The position numbers were made by a program, and so were the translations under genes. Below the pieces are notes generated by a model. The model was not told where the DNA came from, did no database searches, and saw only the letters and a program-made list of their open reading frames with translations. 25,081 bases of DNA from Monosiga brevicollis MX1. Taxonomy: Eukaryota; Opisthokonta; Choanoflagellata; Craspedida; Salpingoecidae. The DNA lies in assembly GCF_000002865.3 (NCBI RefSeq), contig NW_001865044.1, positions 1,096,955-1,122,035 on the forward strand, in the 5' to 3' direction. Positions 1 to 11,196 of the stretch are shown piece after piece. Within the stretch, counting starts at the first letter, position 1. Each line of letters starts with the position of its first letter.

Positions 1-2
1 GA

Positions 3-110
3 CTCGATACGAGCCATCCAAAGTTCAAGTACGATCTCAAAGTGAGTCGACCTGCGAAACACTGGCCACCACTTGACGATCGGCTTTGCAAGTTACCTCA
101 GCCTAGCTGA
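3..110 (+). CDS. Possible 3' end of a gene that starts upstream of the window
   Basis: Starting at base 3 there is an open stretch reading LDTSHPKFKYDLK. It ends at base 41 directly before a textbook donor (GTGAGT at 42). An acceptor at 91-92 would add LPQPS and a stop at 108-110, with the phase kept; an acceptor at 100-101 would also work. The implied intron of about 50-60 bp is shorter than others in this window, and I recognise no protein family. This is a weak suggestion based only on splice-site shape and an open frame. Confidence 0.2.
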   Translation, partial: LDTSHPKFKYDLKVSRPAKHWPPLDDRLCKLPQPS

Positions 111-181
111 AGCGTGACTGTGAGAGAGGTCGTCGAGATGATCCATTTTCTTTCTTCTTTTGGCGTGATGGTCCCATTTCG

Positions 182-232
<51 letters not shown>

Positions 233-1232
233 AACATGACGACCTTCTCGCGAACGCGTCCTCCCCACCAAGAGGGAATGTCGAACTGGACCAACGCCTC
301 CACCTTCATCACTTACACACCCACACACGCCTGCACACACACACGAGCCACACACCACTTTTTATCGTGTGCTTCCATCGGTCTTGCTGCGAGTTGCGCC
401 ACTCCGCTCCCGAGTGGCTCAACGCGGCGACGACCTCGGACATTTGTGTCGCCTGCCACTTGAGCAAATCCACCTGCCCTGTTCCCCGCCGTTCCCCTCG
501 CTCCCCCGCTCTGGCCACCCCAACCGCCTTTTAGTCGTCCGGCTCCCAATGTAGGACATTGGGCATCCCCAGCCTCCACGCCTGCCCCTCACCCGCTTGA
601 ACACACCCTGCCGCCGCTATCACCGTCCGGCTCCGCCACCTGCCTCTCGGCCTCCGTGTCGGCTGCACAACCACATCACCGCTTGTTCGTTTGCACCAAA
701 GGCTTGACGGGGGGGGGTTGTGGGGACTCTTCGCCTGATACACTTGTGTTCAAACTCGGAATCTGCCCGCACAACCTCTCTCACTCCTCTTCTCGGGGTG
801 CATCATGACCCAATTTCCATGATCAAGTCGTCAGCTGACTTCATGTGCATCTTGCCCTTGATGAAACCCCATTCCAGCTTCGACCCGGCCGGCCGACTGT
901 GTCGCCCTGTAGTCTGCAGCACCATCAACCTCTGGGCAGCCGTGCACTCCGCGTCATTTGTCCACCCCGGCAGGACACGCCACCCACCACACGTGCCACG
1001 CCCAGGTGAAGACTGGTGACCCCCCGGTGCCCATCCCCAAGTGCGTGCCCTGTCTTTGGTGGTCCCCGTCGGCATCGATGCCTTTTGCCCCCGCCTCACC
1101 CCTAGCTCAACAGATACTCATATCTAACGTGTGGCTACCCGTATGTATGCATGCATCCCCCGCTTTCCACCGTGCAGCGTTTCCTGCCCTTCTGGCTGTC
1201 GCCCATCAACTGACACCGACAAATCAAGCGCC
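111..1232. other. Intergenic DNA and probable 5' leader of the zinc-finger gene
   Basis: I see no convincing coding exon here. The region holds a (CA)n microsatellite, further CA-rich sequence to about 360, and C-rich sequence that is probably promoter or 5' leader of the following gene. Reading frames of 60 to 100 codons exist on both strands, but they lack family motifs and overlap each other. Confidence 0.5.
183..230. repeat. (CA)24 dinucleotide microsatellite
   Basis: An uninterrupted run of CA units, 48 bp long, seen directly. A looser CA-rich stretch follows at about 313-356. Confidence 0.97.
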
Positions 1233-2739
1233 ATGACTCATCACGACCTGGACGGCACCGAACCAACTGGCATGCAAGATAATCAACCCTTGTGGCAGTG
1301 TGCCACCTGTCAAGTGCAGTTTTTGCGCCGGTGCGTTGTCTTGTTTTTCAAGTCCGCCGGCCCGCACGCAAAGTCTGCTCCTTCAGCCTCCCCCGGCTTC
1401 TTTGCCTCTCCACATGCTCACACTCACCCACGTGTTTCACCCCCCCACCCCCCTCTGCTTGACCCCGACAGCGAACATCTTGTGCGCCACAACCGTCGCC
1501 ACACTGACTCCCACCGCCAAACATGTCCACTCTGTCATCGTATCCTTCACCGGTGAGCCTTTGACAACCCTAATTACGCCCATCACTGTACGACGCCCAT
1601 GTCGCATGAATCAAGTCTCATGACCCACCCCCGCCTGATGCCCTGTGTACCACACACAGCTCGGACCACGTCAAATACCACCTCAGTGCGTGCCAAACTA
1701 CCAGTCGCCTCTTAAAGTTGTAATAACATGACTTGCCGCTCACCGCAGTGCCTGTACTTTTTGCCCTCGATCATGGCGCATCGCAGTGTCCCACTTGGAC
1801 GTGCGCCCATATGAATGTGAATCGTGTGGGAAGCGCTATCGCCAGCAATACTCGCTCCAACGCCACCAGAGCAAGATGAAGCACTCTGGTATTAAGGAGC
1901 ATGAATTTGATCTTGAAGCCCTCGTGCATGAGAAGCAACAGTCAGGCAGCCCGATTCCCAAGGCTCGGGAACGCCGACCCAACCGTAGTCTCTCAGACGC
2001 TGACGAGACCACTTCCAATCCTGATCACGATACCAGCCATTCATCTGCTTTGGCCATGCTCACAAAAGCAGCCGCTGCTACAAACCCCGCCTGGGCCTCG
2101 CCTCAGCATGGCATTAGCAGTCACACCCCACCTCTGCCCTCGCACCGTCACCATGGATCGGGTTCCGATGACAGTGGGCTCCCTGCTTCCAAACGCAGCA
2201 AACCGGGGTCTTTCTCTGATTCTTCACGAAACGAAGAGTCCATTCGAAGCGCCGGCTTGGCTCCCTCGCACGGGCTCGATGCAGCACATCTTGCTCAAGG
2301 TCTCGTGCAACCTGCTGGCAACGCCGATGCTGGCACCGCAGCTGCAGCTGCAGCCGCCATGGCCGGTGGTGCAATGCCACCCTGGTTGTCCAACTCCCCC
2401 GCTCTGATCAACGCCCAGTCACAGATGCAAGCCGCCCAGATGCAGGCGCAGTTTATGACCATGATGATGATGCAGCAAGCCTTGGTCAATAACATGGCCA
2501 ACATCCAGCCAAACTCCTTGGCCATGACCAGCGCCTCATACGTGCCCCCGGCCTTTTTCAATAACCTGCCCCACATGGCCAACACGGGCAACCTGCCCTC
2601 CCACCCGGCCTCGACCCTCGGTCTAGCCTCACAAGTTGGCCTCAAGAGTGAACCCACCTTCACCCCCAATCTGAGTGGAACCTCCATGCCCGCAAATTAT
2701 GAGCGGCAGTCAGTCACACAGTCCAGCGGTGGCATATAG
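1233..2739 (+). CDS. Three-finger C2H2 zinc-finger protein, probable transcription factor
   Basis: Four exons, 1233-1330, 1472-1552, 1660-1685 and 1787-2739, give 385 residues, and every intron is GT-AG with matching phase. Three classical C2H2 fingers appear only after splicing: C23/C26/H39/H43, C51/C54/H67/H71 and C79/C82/H95/H101. The first two use the C-x2-C-x12-H-x3-H spacing and the third ends H-x5-H. Introns cut through fingers one and two, and the third intron falls between the histidines of finger two. The linker before finger three (LDVRPYEC) resembles the TGEKPY type. The rest is low-complexity: Ser/Pro-rich, an alanine run near 2335-2361, then a Met/Gln-rich stretch near 2424-2480, as in activation or interaction regions. 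This suggests nuclear DNA binding; the target is unknown. An in-frame ATG at 1143 is an alternative start. I cannot name an orthologue. Confidence 0.85.
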
Positions 2740-3830
2740 ACCCCCCTCTTCACGAGAATTGGCTAAGCGATATCTTATTACGGCTCTACCATGCCTGTGG
2801 TCGTGTGATCTTGAAGCGCTGACTTCTCTTCATGTACTCTCTGGGTGCACGCCGCGTTGTTGCTGGTTCGCAGTTTCCCTTCAGCATTGGCCCACCTCAT
2901 TTATTTTGATGTTTATCAGGCGAGCGGCATCTCATTTGCTCGCCTCTTGCTTAATACCTTGTCCCGCTTGCCTTGGTTCCGGAACCGATGTGCAACATGT
3001 CCTTGTTTCCTGTGCTGTTTCATCCCAACCCCCTCTTCTCTCGTTCCAGTGATGTTCCTGTGTTGTTTTGCCAGTCTCTCCTTGTGTCGATTTTTGCTCC
3101 GGCTTTGTCGGTCGCCGATTGTGTTATGCAAGAGTGCCGGGTCACTCTTGCCTTGCCTGAGTTGGTATCTATGGCTGGCCTACAAACCACCCATCGCCCC
3201 ACTCTTTGTTCTTCATGTGACCATCATTGGCGCGCTTCGCGTTGCCTTTCTACCACGCCTGAACATCCTTGGCTTCCACTTTCCACCACCCCATGTCATT
3301 GCCCATCTTAGCATGCCGGCCGTTCGCCTGTGCCGCGGGCTGTGCTCGCGGCTGTCATGGATGGTGGCGTGCATCATAATCTTATTTGCCTGGTCTGTGT
3401 TGTCTTGGCGCTTGCTTTGGAAACACACAAACCTGTGCCGCTCCATGACCCATAATTTCAAGGGTGTTTTGTTCCTGGCCAAAGCTCCTTTTGATGGAGC
3501 CATGCCGACCCTTGATGCCGAAGAGGCAGTACCATTGCCTTTCGTTTCTTGTTTTTATGTTTTTGCCACTTGAACAATTTAGGACCTTTCTCCGCAATTT
3601 GTGGTCATCCATTCCTTTTCGTGTGTTGAAAAATCTGCTCCGCGTGTGACCGACCACCAAAGGAGAAACAAAAACTTGCAAAGCGAAAGGCGGCTGATGT
3701 TATGCAGATCAGTCAAATGTGGCCGTAGGAGGAAGGAGGTGTACGCTGGTTTGATTTGTGAATCGCATGGAACATCATACTTCGGCTGCTAGTCGTGCAG
3801 CAGGGTTCCTCGCTTTTTATGTTCCCCTCC
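2740..3830. other. 3' flanks of two convergent genes
   Basis: The zinc-finger gene ends at 2739 and the STEEP1-like gene ends, from the other strand, at about 3831. The T-rich sequence between is probably their 3' untranslated DNA. A 242-codon open frame at 2845-3573 has Cys/Leu/Phe-rich composition with no family motif, so I treat it as chance. I saw no clean AATAAA signal. Confidence 0.5.
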
Positions 3831-5199
3831 CTACAATATCATGCAAGCACGTAGACGGGTGAGGCAACGAGGTGTATTCATAAGAAACATGATTCCAAAG
3901 GCGTGACGATTGACGACCAGCTCGCTGACTCTGCAGACCCGATCGGACAGCCGCATCTCAATGTGGATCATGCAAGGTCGGACCTGATGCATTTGAGGCT
4001 TTGATGAATAATTTGCTTGCCGGCCGAGGACCCGATGAATGATGCGGGCGTCGGCCTCGTAAGCTTTGTCGGCTTGGAGCTGAGCACGAGGAGTCAGTGC
4101 AAAAGACACGGTGAGGACTGGCAAGTAGCGTGACTCAGCACAATGTCATGTTCTTGCCCATGGCAACAGAGCCATCCCTACTCACAAGCTGAGCCTCTTC
4201 TTCTTCATGCTCGTCGGTTGTGCTGATGGAAGTACCAAAGGGTACAGTTGACGGGATGGGCGCAGCCTGTGCCGTCTGTCAACCATGAAGACACGCACGT
4301 GCATACAGGATCACAAACCATGAGCTCAGGCGTCTGATACAATTTGAATTGGCTGCAACAAGCGCATGAAATTCCTGGCAATCGGGAGGCCTGACCGGAT
4401 CAAAGCTGCGAGCAAATTTGTCGAGATCAGGCTCCTGCCCTTTAGCTACAAAACCATCTGTCCCAGCCCGCATTAGCATGTGAGTGTGACAGCTCCTTGG
4501 TGTAGTGGGTGCAGCCAACAGCGACTCAAGTCTCTGGGTTGTGGCTTGCGCATGGCTTGACGGAACACCCACCTGGCAGGAGATACAAGAAGTTTGGCTG
4601 ATTATCAATGGTATATGCTGTGGGGAGGCCACACCCCTGGCATTTCAGGCTGTGCCGTTTCTCAACACCTTCAGCTCTATCAGTCAAAAGAAGTTGACAA
4701 GGTGCGCAGCGCCAAGGTGAGAGGAAGGAGACCTTGAGAAGCACACGCGCGCACATGCAACCACACGCCCGCACGCACACACACACATCCAACGTACCGC
4801 CGGATATAAAGGGGATGGTCGGTTTGAAATTGGTGTCGGGCCTGATAACGGCCCTGGTCCAGGACACTGGCACCATCTGTCTTGCGTTGAGGCAACTGAT
4901 CCAACACCACATCTGTGCCGGGTGCCGCCGTCAGCAAGTTGTCTGTCTGTATAAGCCGTCAGCCATCGTGCAGACGGTCGAGCAACGAGCCCTCACCTGT
5001 GATGATGGCGAGTTGACCGCATATACAAAAATAGGCCACAAGATCATCCTGCAGCGCAAGTCAGGTCATGATCATCCCATGATTCACCCACCACTCTACA
5101 CGTCGCTCTACACGCCAAGCTTGACGTCCAGGCGTGCCATCACCAGCCACCACGACGACAGCAAACGACGATGCGGCATACCTCTGCAGTTGCTGCCAT
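3831..5199 (-). CDS. STEEP1: STEEP1 (CXorf56/UPF0428) family protein
   Basis: Reconstructed exons, 5' to 3' on the minus strand, are 5199-5182, 5048-4997, 4942-4798, 4676-4573, 4445 to about 4310, 4266-4186, and 4079 to about 3831. The first four join in phase. The product starts MAATAEDDLVAYFCICGQLA, which matches the YYCLCGQ opening of animal STEEP1. Further on come LYIRRAEGVEKR (LYLRRPEGIERQ in human), the second Cys pair CQGCGLP (CAKCGLP), and STTDEHEEEEAQL then LQADKAYEADARII (the STIDEEEEE region and following helix). In humans STEEP1 promotes ER exit of STING, but the family is broadly eukaryotic, so the conserved role may be more general trafficking. The 3' border of exon 5 and the extreme C-terminus are unresolved. 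The length of about 250-260 residues is close to the human protein. It is divergent from the coiled-coil gene that starts at 5748. Confidence 0.8.
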
Positions 5200-5747
<548 letters not shown>

Positions 5748-7776
5748 ATGGACTCTCAAGGCAACATGAGCTCGAGACCAGACTCTGCACGACCGAGCTC
5801 GCAATCGAGCTCTCGGCCGGCATCGCGGCCTGTGCTGCCACCCATTTCCGTCGCAAGCCCAGGTGGCAGTGAAAATGGAAAAGCCTCAGCGCTCCCAACT
5901 CAACAGGAAGCCGATCCGTGGATCGCAGGCTTTGATGGGCTTCATTTGGCCGTACGTCATCTGCTGGCTGACGATGCAGCCCTTGTTCGAGAGTATCCCA
6001 TGCGACCGGACGATTGATGCCGAAAACAATCTGGGTTGCGACGTAGGTGGATGCGTTGCAAGTCCAGCTTCAACATGCCTTGCAATCACGACTCAAGCAC
6101 GGTACGCTGAGCTGATAAATGTATGCAGCGACAGGCGCTGGCATCATCATTGTCGTTGATGGAACGGCCTTCGTCTCGTGCATAAGCATGTGTTGGATGT
6201 CTGCTGTGCTCACCTGGCGGCTGTGCGTACAGCCCTGCAAGCAGCACAAGCCGAGGCCGAGGCCCGCTCAACGGAGGCTCAAGACAAATGGATGGCAGAG
6301 CTCAGCAAAGTCAACACGGCCCTCAACGCAACTCGGGCTGTTGTGCAAGACCAAGCAGAGCAGCTCGCCAAACAGGCTGCCAAGCTCGAAGCACGGACTC
6401 AAGAGCAAGAAATGCAGCAGGAGGCGTACAGACAGTTAGAGACCTTGCATGCTTCTTGTACTGCGGGCACTGCCGAACTGGAGAAGGAGCGGGAACGCCT
6501 CCGCCACAAACTATCCAGCGCTTGCGCAGGCGAAAAGCAAGCTCAAGATGCTCTGGTATGCAGGCCCATGGCGAGAGTCGCGTGGAGCTGAGTTGAGTGT
6601 GTCGGCAAGAGTCTTGGTGCACCTGTTGCGTTTACAGCTTTGAGACTGACAAAGACATGGATCGACATGTACTTCAACGCGTAGACAAGTGCCTCATTGG
6701 AACATGCAAAGGCTCTACAAGAGACAGCACAAAGGAGCGAAAAGAAGCTCGAGCAAGTGCGGCAACAACTCGTTACTGCTCGTGCAGAGCGGGACAAAGC
6801 GCAGCAAGACTTGGAGCGTCATAAGGTCTGCCTGCATGCATCTCTTGTACAGACCCCTTGAACCTATCCCTCGTGCACACCATCGCGGTTTACAATAGTT
6901 GGCTGGATATCTCATGATTGGCTTATTGGGGTGGGGATTGCGGACCTGCGGGGGCTGCGGGGGCTGCCGAGGACTCAGTCTGCGCGAGAGGAAGAGAATA
7001 AAGCCCATCAACAGACTCACAAGCGCCTGCGTGCCGAAAACGAGCGTCTAAAGAAACAGCTGGCCGAAGCACAAGACCAAGCCGAGACGGCCAAGGTCTG
7101 AATATGGATTTTGAGCGTGGCATCACAATGCTTGCAAAGGTATTCCCAGGCCCAATGACTTGTCAGGCCATTGCATATCATGATAGAAAGCCCAACAAGC
7201 TCTGGAGACGAGTGTTCAAAAGCTTCAGCGGGAAAGAGATGCGGACCTTCAGGTACGCTTCAACAACGCCAAGGTGTCTTGGGTCGCTGGAGGGTCGAAT
7301 TGGCGTTTAGAGAGTGCGTCAAAGCCCATCCGGTAACAAGGACGGTGCGCTTTTGGTATGTAGCTTAAAGATAGGGAGATTACGCGTCTGGAACATGCTT
7401 TGAGTAAGTGACGCAAACTCTGAACGAGATATATTATTATATAACATCTGATGTACGCATGGGTACCACCTCATCCAGATCGATCGTGTATGAACGAAGC
7501 AGATGCGATTCGCGCGCAAGCAGCAGCAGCAGCGTCACACGCCGCCGCCAAGCCTGTTGTCTCGGCGCCGACAAATGCGGACACGATCGACGAGGCGCGC
7601 TTACGCGCACTCATTACAGCGGTAAATGCGCAAACCTGTTGAACCTGTGCGCGTGGTCTGTGAGTGCTAAGATTGTACTGGGAACGACTGCTTTGTAGAA
7701 TCGAAAGGAGAAGAGGCGGTTGGCTCAACTGGAACCACGCAAACTGGCCAGCCCTAGACGCCAAGACGGACGATGA
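5748..7776 (+). CDS. Orphan coiled-coil protein
   Basis: Eight exons give 385 residues with all phases closed: 5748-5951, 6187-6555, 6685-6825, 6979-7095, 7187-7252, 7364-7403, 7479-7621 and 7699-7776. The first about 55 residues are a Ser/Pro/Arg-rich disordered tail. From about residue 70 the protein is almost entirely heptad-rich coiled coil, with charged stretches such as LEKERERLRHKL, SEKKLEQVRQQL, RLRAENERLKKQL and VQKLQRERDADL. An Ala-rich stretch follows (AQAAAAASHAAA), and a basic end (NRKEKRRLAQLEPRKL) closes it. There is no catalytic motif, signal peptide or membrane segment. Such proteins usually act as scaffolds or cytoskeletal and centrosomal factors, but nothing here identifies which. 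The first intron (5952-6186) is the least certain, since its acceptor is only moderately pyrimidine-rich. Confidence 0.75.
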
Positions 7777-8482
7777 GAAGGGACGCTGTTGGCAAGAGCC
7801 GACTCGGCCCTCAACATTGTTCCAAAAAATTGACCCCTTTACACGTTCTTCTGGCTGCGAGTCTGTGCTGAGCAATGCTTGGGGACATTGCTTCTGCGCG
7901 TGGTCTTGGCAGCCATGGCACTTGCTTCATGAGTGAGAGTGAGAGTAAGAAAAGGTAGCGCACGGTGTGGTGTCGCACCCATGTGGTTGCGAGCGCCATG
8001 CCACGAGGTGCGCGGATGAGTGACCTGGAGTTGTCTTTGCCACTGTTCTCAGAGCAAGTTGCCACAGACGTTTTGCTGCATGGCCAGACCGAATGTGCAT
8101 GTCGTCCATTTATTTGTACCTGTCTTGCTAATGCGGTTTGCGGGTCAAGAACGAGTTTTGCGTTCGTCTTGTCGCGACGGCCTCATGGCCAGATGAGATG
8201 GTGGCGAGGCGGCAGCGTCAATGCCGCCTCGAGGCCATACCGATATTATGCTCTGCCCCTACCAGGTGCAGGTGATCAAGGGGAGGGGGCCAGCATCGCT
8301 GGGGGCTTGCTCGATGTCATAAAAGGTATTGTATGACAGCCAATAAGGATCACGAAGGCACAGCGTGATGCTTCCCATAGCTCATGAAAAATAAAGCGCA
8401 GAGTGCCAAAAGTCAGACAAACGACATCACGACACAACATTACAACACTACAACACTACTTGACGGCGACAACACGACCACG
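7777..8482. other. Gene-poor stretch downstream of the coiled-coil gene
   Basis: This holds the 3' flank of the coiled-coil gene and a strong hairpin around 8179-8236. AATAAA at 8389-8394 is a possible polyadenylation signal on the plus strand. Frames at 7811-8065 (-) and 7965-8336 (+) show no family motif. Around 8440-8480 the sequence is ACAAC/ACTAC-rich. Confidence 0.4.
8179..8236. repeat. Nested inverted repeat (hairpin)
   Basis: The inner arms are CGAGGCGGCA (8205-8214) and TGCCGCCTCG (8222-8231), a perfect 10-bp stem with a 7-base loop. Outer arms GGCCTC (8179-8184) and GAGGCC (8231-8236) could pair instead of, or next to, the inner stem, sharing one base. It is GC-rich and should be stable as DNA cruciform or RNA. 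Function is unknown. Confidence 0.7.
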
Positions 8483-8914
8483 CTACTGTACCTTTGCAAC
8501 GAAGAACCGCTCGTGCGCTTTGGCGACTGGGGCAGGGTCGACGTCATCAAGTCGGCTGGGAGGCCTACCTGGACATGCCGTCGACTCGCTTGTCGGCATG
8601 TCATGCTGAGCACCATCATTCGCACCATGCATGAGATGAAGACGGCTCTCGGCAACACACGCTTCTTGATTCTGGACAGCAAGTCGTGAACGAGTCAAGG
8701 CGAGCCGGCAAATAAGATGGCAACCAGGCCAGATGCCAGCTCGCAAGCCTAAGATCAATGCACCCTGTGCTAGTTGCACAGCGCGCGCGACTCGGTATGC
8801 GTGCATCGATGTAAGTGATTCCTTACCGGTGCCTGGGTCGCGAAAGAGCCATCCGGCCATCTTGGCGTGTTCCATCACACGCAGAAGCTCGTGCATCAAA
8901 CCCACATGCCCCAA
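8483..8914 (-). CDS. Weak hypothetical reading frame, unrecognised
   Basis: The minus strand is open for 143 codons; the first ATG gives MHELLRVMEHAKMAGWLFRDPGTG. A good donor (GTAAGG) lies just after that segment, with an acceptor 78 bases on that keeps the same frame. Either an unspliced frame or a two-exon gene is therefore possible. Another donor-like site (GTACAG) lies at the far end. I recognise no family. It sits between a plus-strand gene end and a pyrimidine-rich tract. Frames this long arise by chance in GC-rich DNA, so transcript data would be needed to believe it. Confidence 0.25.
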   Translation of the reverse strand: MGHVGLMHELLRVMEHAKMAGWLFRDPGTGKESLTSMHAYRVARAVQLAQGALILGLRAGIWPGCHLICRLALTRSRLAVQNQEACVAESRLHLMHGANDGAQHDMPTSESTACPGRPPSRLDDVDPAPVAKAHERFFVAKVQ

Positions 8915-8940
8915 GCTTGGATATGGGATATCGCTTTTCT

Positions 8941-9138
8941 AATTTCTCTCTCGCTGCCTCTCTCCATATCTGTCTACCTATGCCTCTATCTCTGTCTCGC
9001 TGTCTCTCTGCTTCACTCTCTCTGATCCGGCTTTTCTTTGTCTGTTCACTCCTCTGTTTCGTACTCCATCTCTCTGATCGTCTGCGTCTTCTGCTCTGTC
9101 CCTCTCCATCTTCTCTCCCTTGTCTCTCTTCTCTTGCT
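8941..9138. repeat. Imperfect CT-rich pyrimidine tract
   Basis: About 200 bp of plus-strand C/T-rich sequence dominated by CTCTCT, TCTGTC and TCTTCTC units, followed by an A-rich patch (about 9154-9171). It looks like a decayed microsatellite. Confidence 0.8.
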
Positions 9139-9362
9139 TTCTCTTCCACTCATAGAAAAAAAGAAAAACGAAACCCAACCAACACACATCATTGTGCAGG
9201 TGGCCGCTATTGGCAGTGCTGCTTCAACCCTTACCCCTGACCCCTGACCCCCAAAAAGGTGGCGCGCGCGTCCGTCCGTGCCATCCCATCCATTCCCCCA
9301 GCTCATCTCCTTGACCAGCCTCCAACCAAAAGTTCTGGGAGGAGCTGTAGGAACAAGCGAGC

Positions 9363-9388
9363 ATCACCCCATCACCCCATCACCCCTA
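9363..9388. repeat. Short (ATCACCCC)n tandem repeat
   Basis: About three consecutive 8-base units (ATCACCCC) are readable directly on the plus strand. Confidence 0.75.
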
Positions 9389-9530
9389 CCCTCTTTTCCC
9401 ACACATCCATCATCACCTTCAACAGCGTCAAGCGGGTTTGTTTTCTCGGCAACCAACTCGCACCCTTTTAACCCCTTTGTGACCGCTGAAAGACTTGCCC
9501 ATACAGCAATTGGCTGCTGGTGTCTTGGGG

Positions 9531-9562
9531 TGCCTGCCTGCTTGCCTGCCTGCCTGCTTGCC
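9531..9562. repeat. (TGCC)n tetranucleotide repeat
   Basis: A run of TGCC/TGCT units, about eight copies, seen directly, in non-coding DNA. Confidence 0.85.
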
Positions 9563-10055
9563 GACCTCCCCCCTCTTCACTCGGCCAACAAACCGCACTG
9601 TCCTTCCACTTCCAACCACACCTACACTTCCACACACCATCACCATCCATCACCCTATGGTGGACGGCCGTGTGTGCCCCATTGAGCCAGTTCACTTGAA
9701 AAAAACCTACACCATCAACCATTGACCCATTGGTTTAGAGTGCGACCAAACAAAACCGCAGCAACGCCTTTTGCCCTTTGACGCGCCCTTGTCGCCTTGT
9801 CCTTGACAGTTTCGGGGGTGATCTGCAAAGACACGCATGCAACGCTCTGTCACAACCCCTTCCTACCCTCTTCTCTTCTCCGAAACTCGGATGCCCTTCC
9901 CTACTGCCCCGTTGATTACTTCTCCGTGTCTTTCTTGAACGCGCTGCAGTCGGTCAAGGCGCCATCAAGCACGCTCCAGCTGAAGCGCGCCCCCTCCCCT
10001 CTTTCTTTTTCGCTTTTTTTTTTTTTTTGCACTTTTGCGGGTAAGCCTTGGCTCT

Positions 10056-10121
10056 CCCCCCCCCCCCCCCCNNNNNNNNNNNNNNNNNNNNNNNNNNNNN
10101 NNNNNNNNNNNNNNNNNNNNN
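10056..10121. other. Poly-C run ending in a 50-base assembly gap
   Basis: Sixteen C residues (10056-10071) are followed by exactly 50 N (10072-10121). A poly-T run lies just before, at 10014-10028. Fifty N is a typical placeholder, so the true gap length is unknown. The homopolymer probably stopped the sequencing. Confidence 0.95.
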
Positions 10122-10175
10122 CTCTTCAGCCTGCGCTAGGCGCCCACGGCAATGACATTGGCGCTCACTCTCTCG

Positions 10176-10209
10176 CACGCACGCACACACAGACACACAC
10201 ACACACACA
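10176..10209. repeat. AC-rich microsatellite
   Basis: Imperfect (AC)n sequence with GC and AG interruptions, in non-coding DNA just after the assembly gap. Confidence 0.85.
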
Positions 10210-11196
10210 TACCACACACATGCAACCCTTTACAGCAAACTCGGCGCGCCTAAGCTCTCTCATGCCCTCGTCCTTGCCCATGCCCGTACGATAGAACCCC
10301 ACTCGACTGTGAAACCAGCCCCTTCTTCCCTTCTTCCCTCTATTCAAGCCCCGCTCTTTTCCCCCCGAGCCGATCAATCCTCCTCTTGCCTTGCCAGCAC
10401 GCACACTTCAAACGCGAGTGAACGTGTGCCTTCATTCCAGTCTCAAGCGAGCACGCATCCGCAGCGGACACTGTGCCGAAAAAAGACAAGACGAACAGTT
10501 AGTGTGTGTGTGTCCGCTCAAAAGACTGACACGCGCCAAGCTTCCCGTCCTGCTTGCCTTGAACTTGTGCCCGCTGCGCTCGACGTGTGGGCGACAAGAC
10601 AGCATAGCATTTCTTCAAATCTGACCCCCGACCAGACGAAAGGGAAGAACATTGTGGTGTAGTTGTGAGGGGCCACCAAGCACATTCTCCGCGCGCTTGT
10701 CCTGCCAGAACAGAATAGCAGAGCCTCTCCACCTTGCTCATTGATGAGTTTTTGACCAAGAACGTCTCTTTGCAACCACGACCCCGCCGTCTGGTTTGGA
10801 TGCCTGTGGCGAGCTCGTCATGCCAGGTTGCCGTGCGACTTTGAATGCAAAAGTGATGCAGCGGACTTGAGTACTCGCGTACTTGAAGAGCTTTGGGTGC
10901 CGTTGTGAAACCACCCTTCCTTGGCTAGACCCCGGCGCTTACCTGCCGCCGCCGTGCTTGACCCCTGGTCATTGACAACGTCCTTTCCTACACCACCACC
11001 ACCAACCGACGACCAACCAGTCTTGCCCATCCACACTCAGAGCGGGGGGGTGGGTTGCCCCCTCCATCACCGCGCACTGCCCGAGCGTTTCGTTTGACCC
11101 ATCCACCACTCTGCGTTCGGGCTTGGCCCTCCTTTTCATCAGTCTTCCCCCTTTGGCTTGGGTTCTGGTCCCCTTGCCCATTGACAACATTCCGCC

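Larger units (their letters stand above)
8915..11196. other. Repeat-rich leader/intergenic DNA before the kinase gene, with an assembly gap
   Basis: About 2.3 kb with no coding exon I can support. It contains a pyrimidine tract, short tandem repeats, poly-T, poly-C running into the N gap, and AC-rich sequence. An in-frame TGA at 11182-11184 lies 12 bases before the kinase ATG, so the preceding DNA is not an N-terminal extension unless spliced. Promoter and 5' leader of the kinase gene probably lie in this interval. Confidence 0.5.

Noticed and set aside
2845-3573. 242-codon plus-strand open frame rich in Cys, Leu and Phe
   Set aside because: Looks faintly membrane-like because T-rich DNA codes for Leu and Phe; no start context, splice logic or family motif. 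More likely 3' flanking DNA.
7965-8336. 123-codon plus-strand frame
   Set aside because: No recognisable motif and it contains the hairpin; an opposite-strand frame is equally open.
9797-10294. 165-codon frame spanning the N gap
   Set aside because: Depends on unknown bases and on an arbitrary gap length of 50; low-complexity on both sides.
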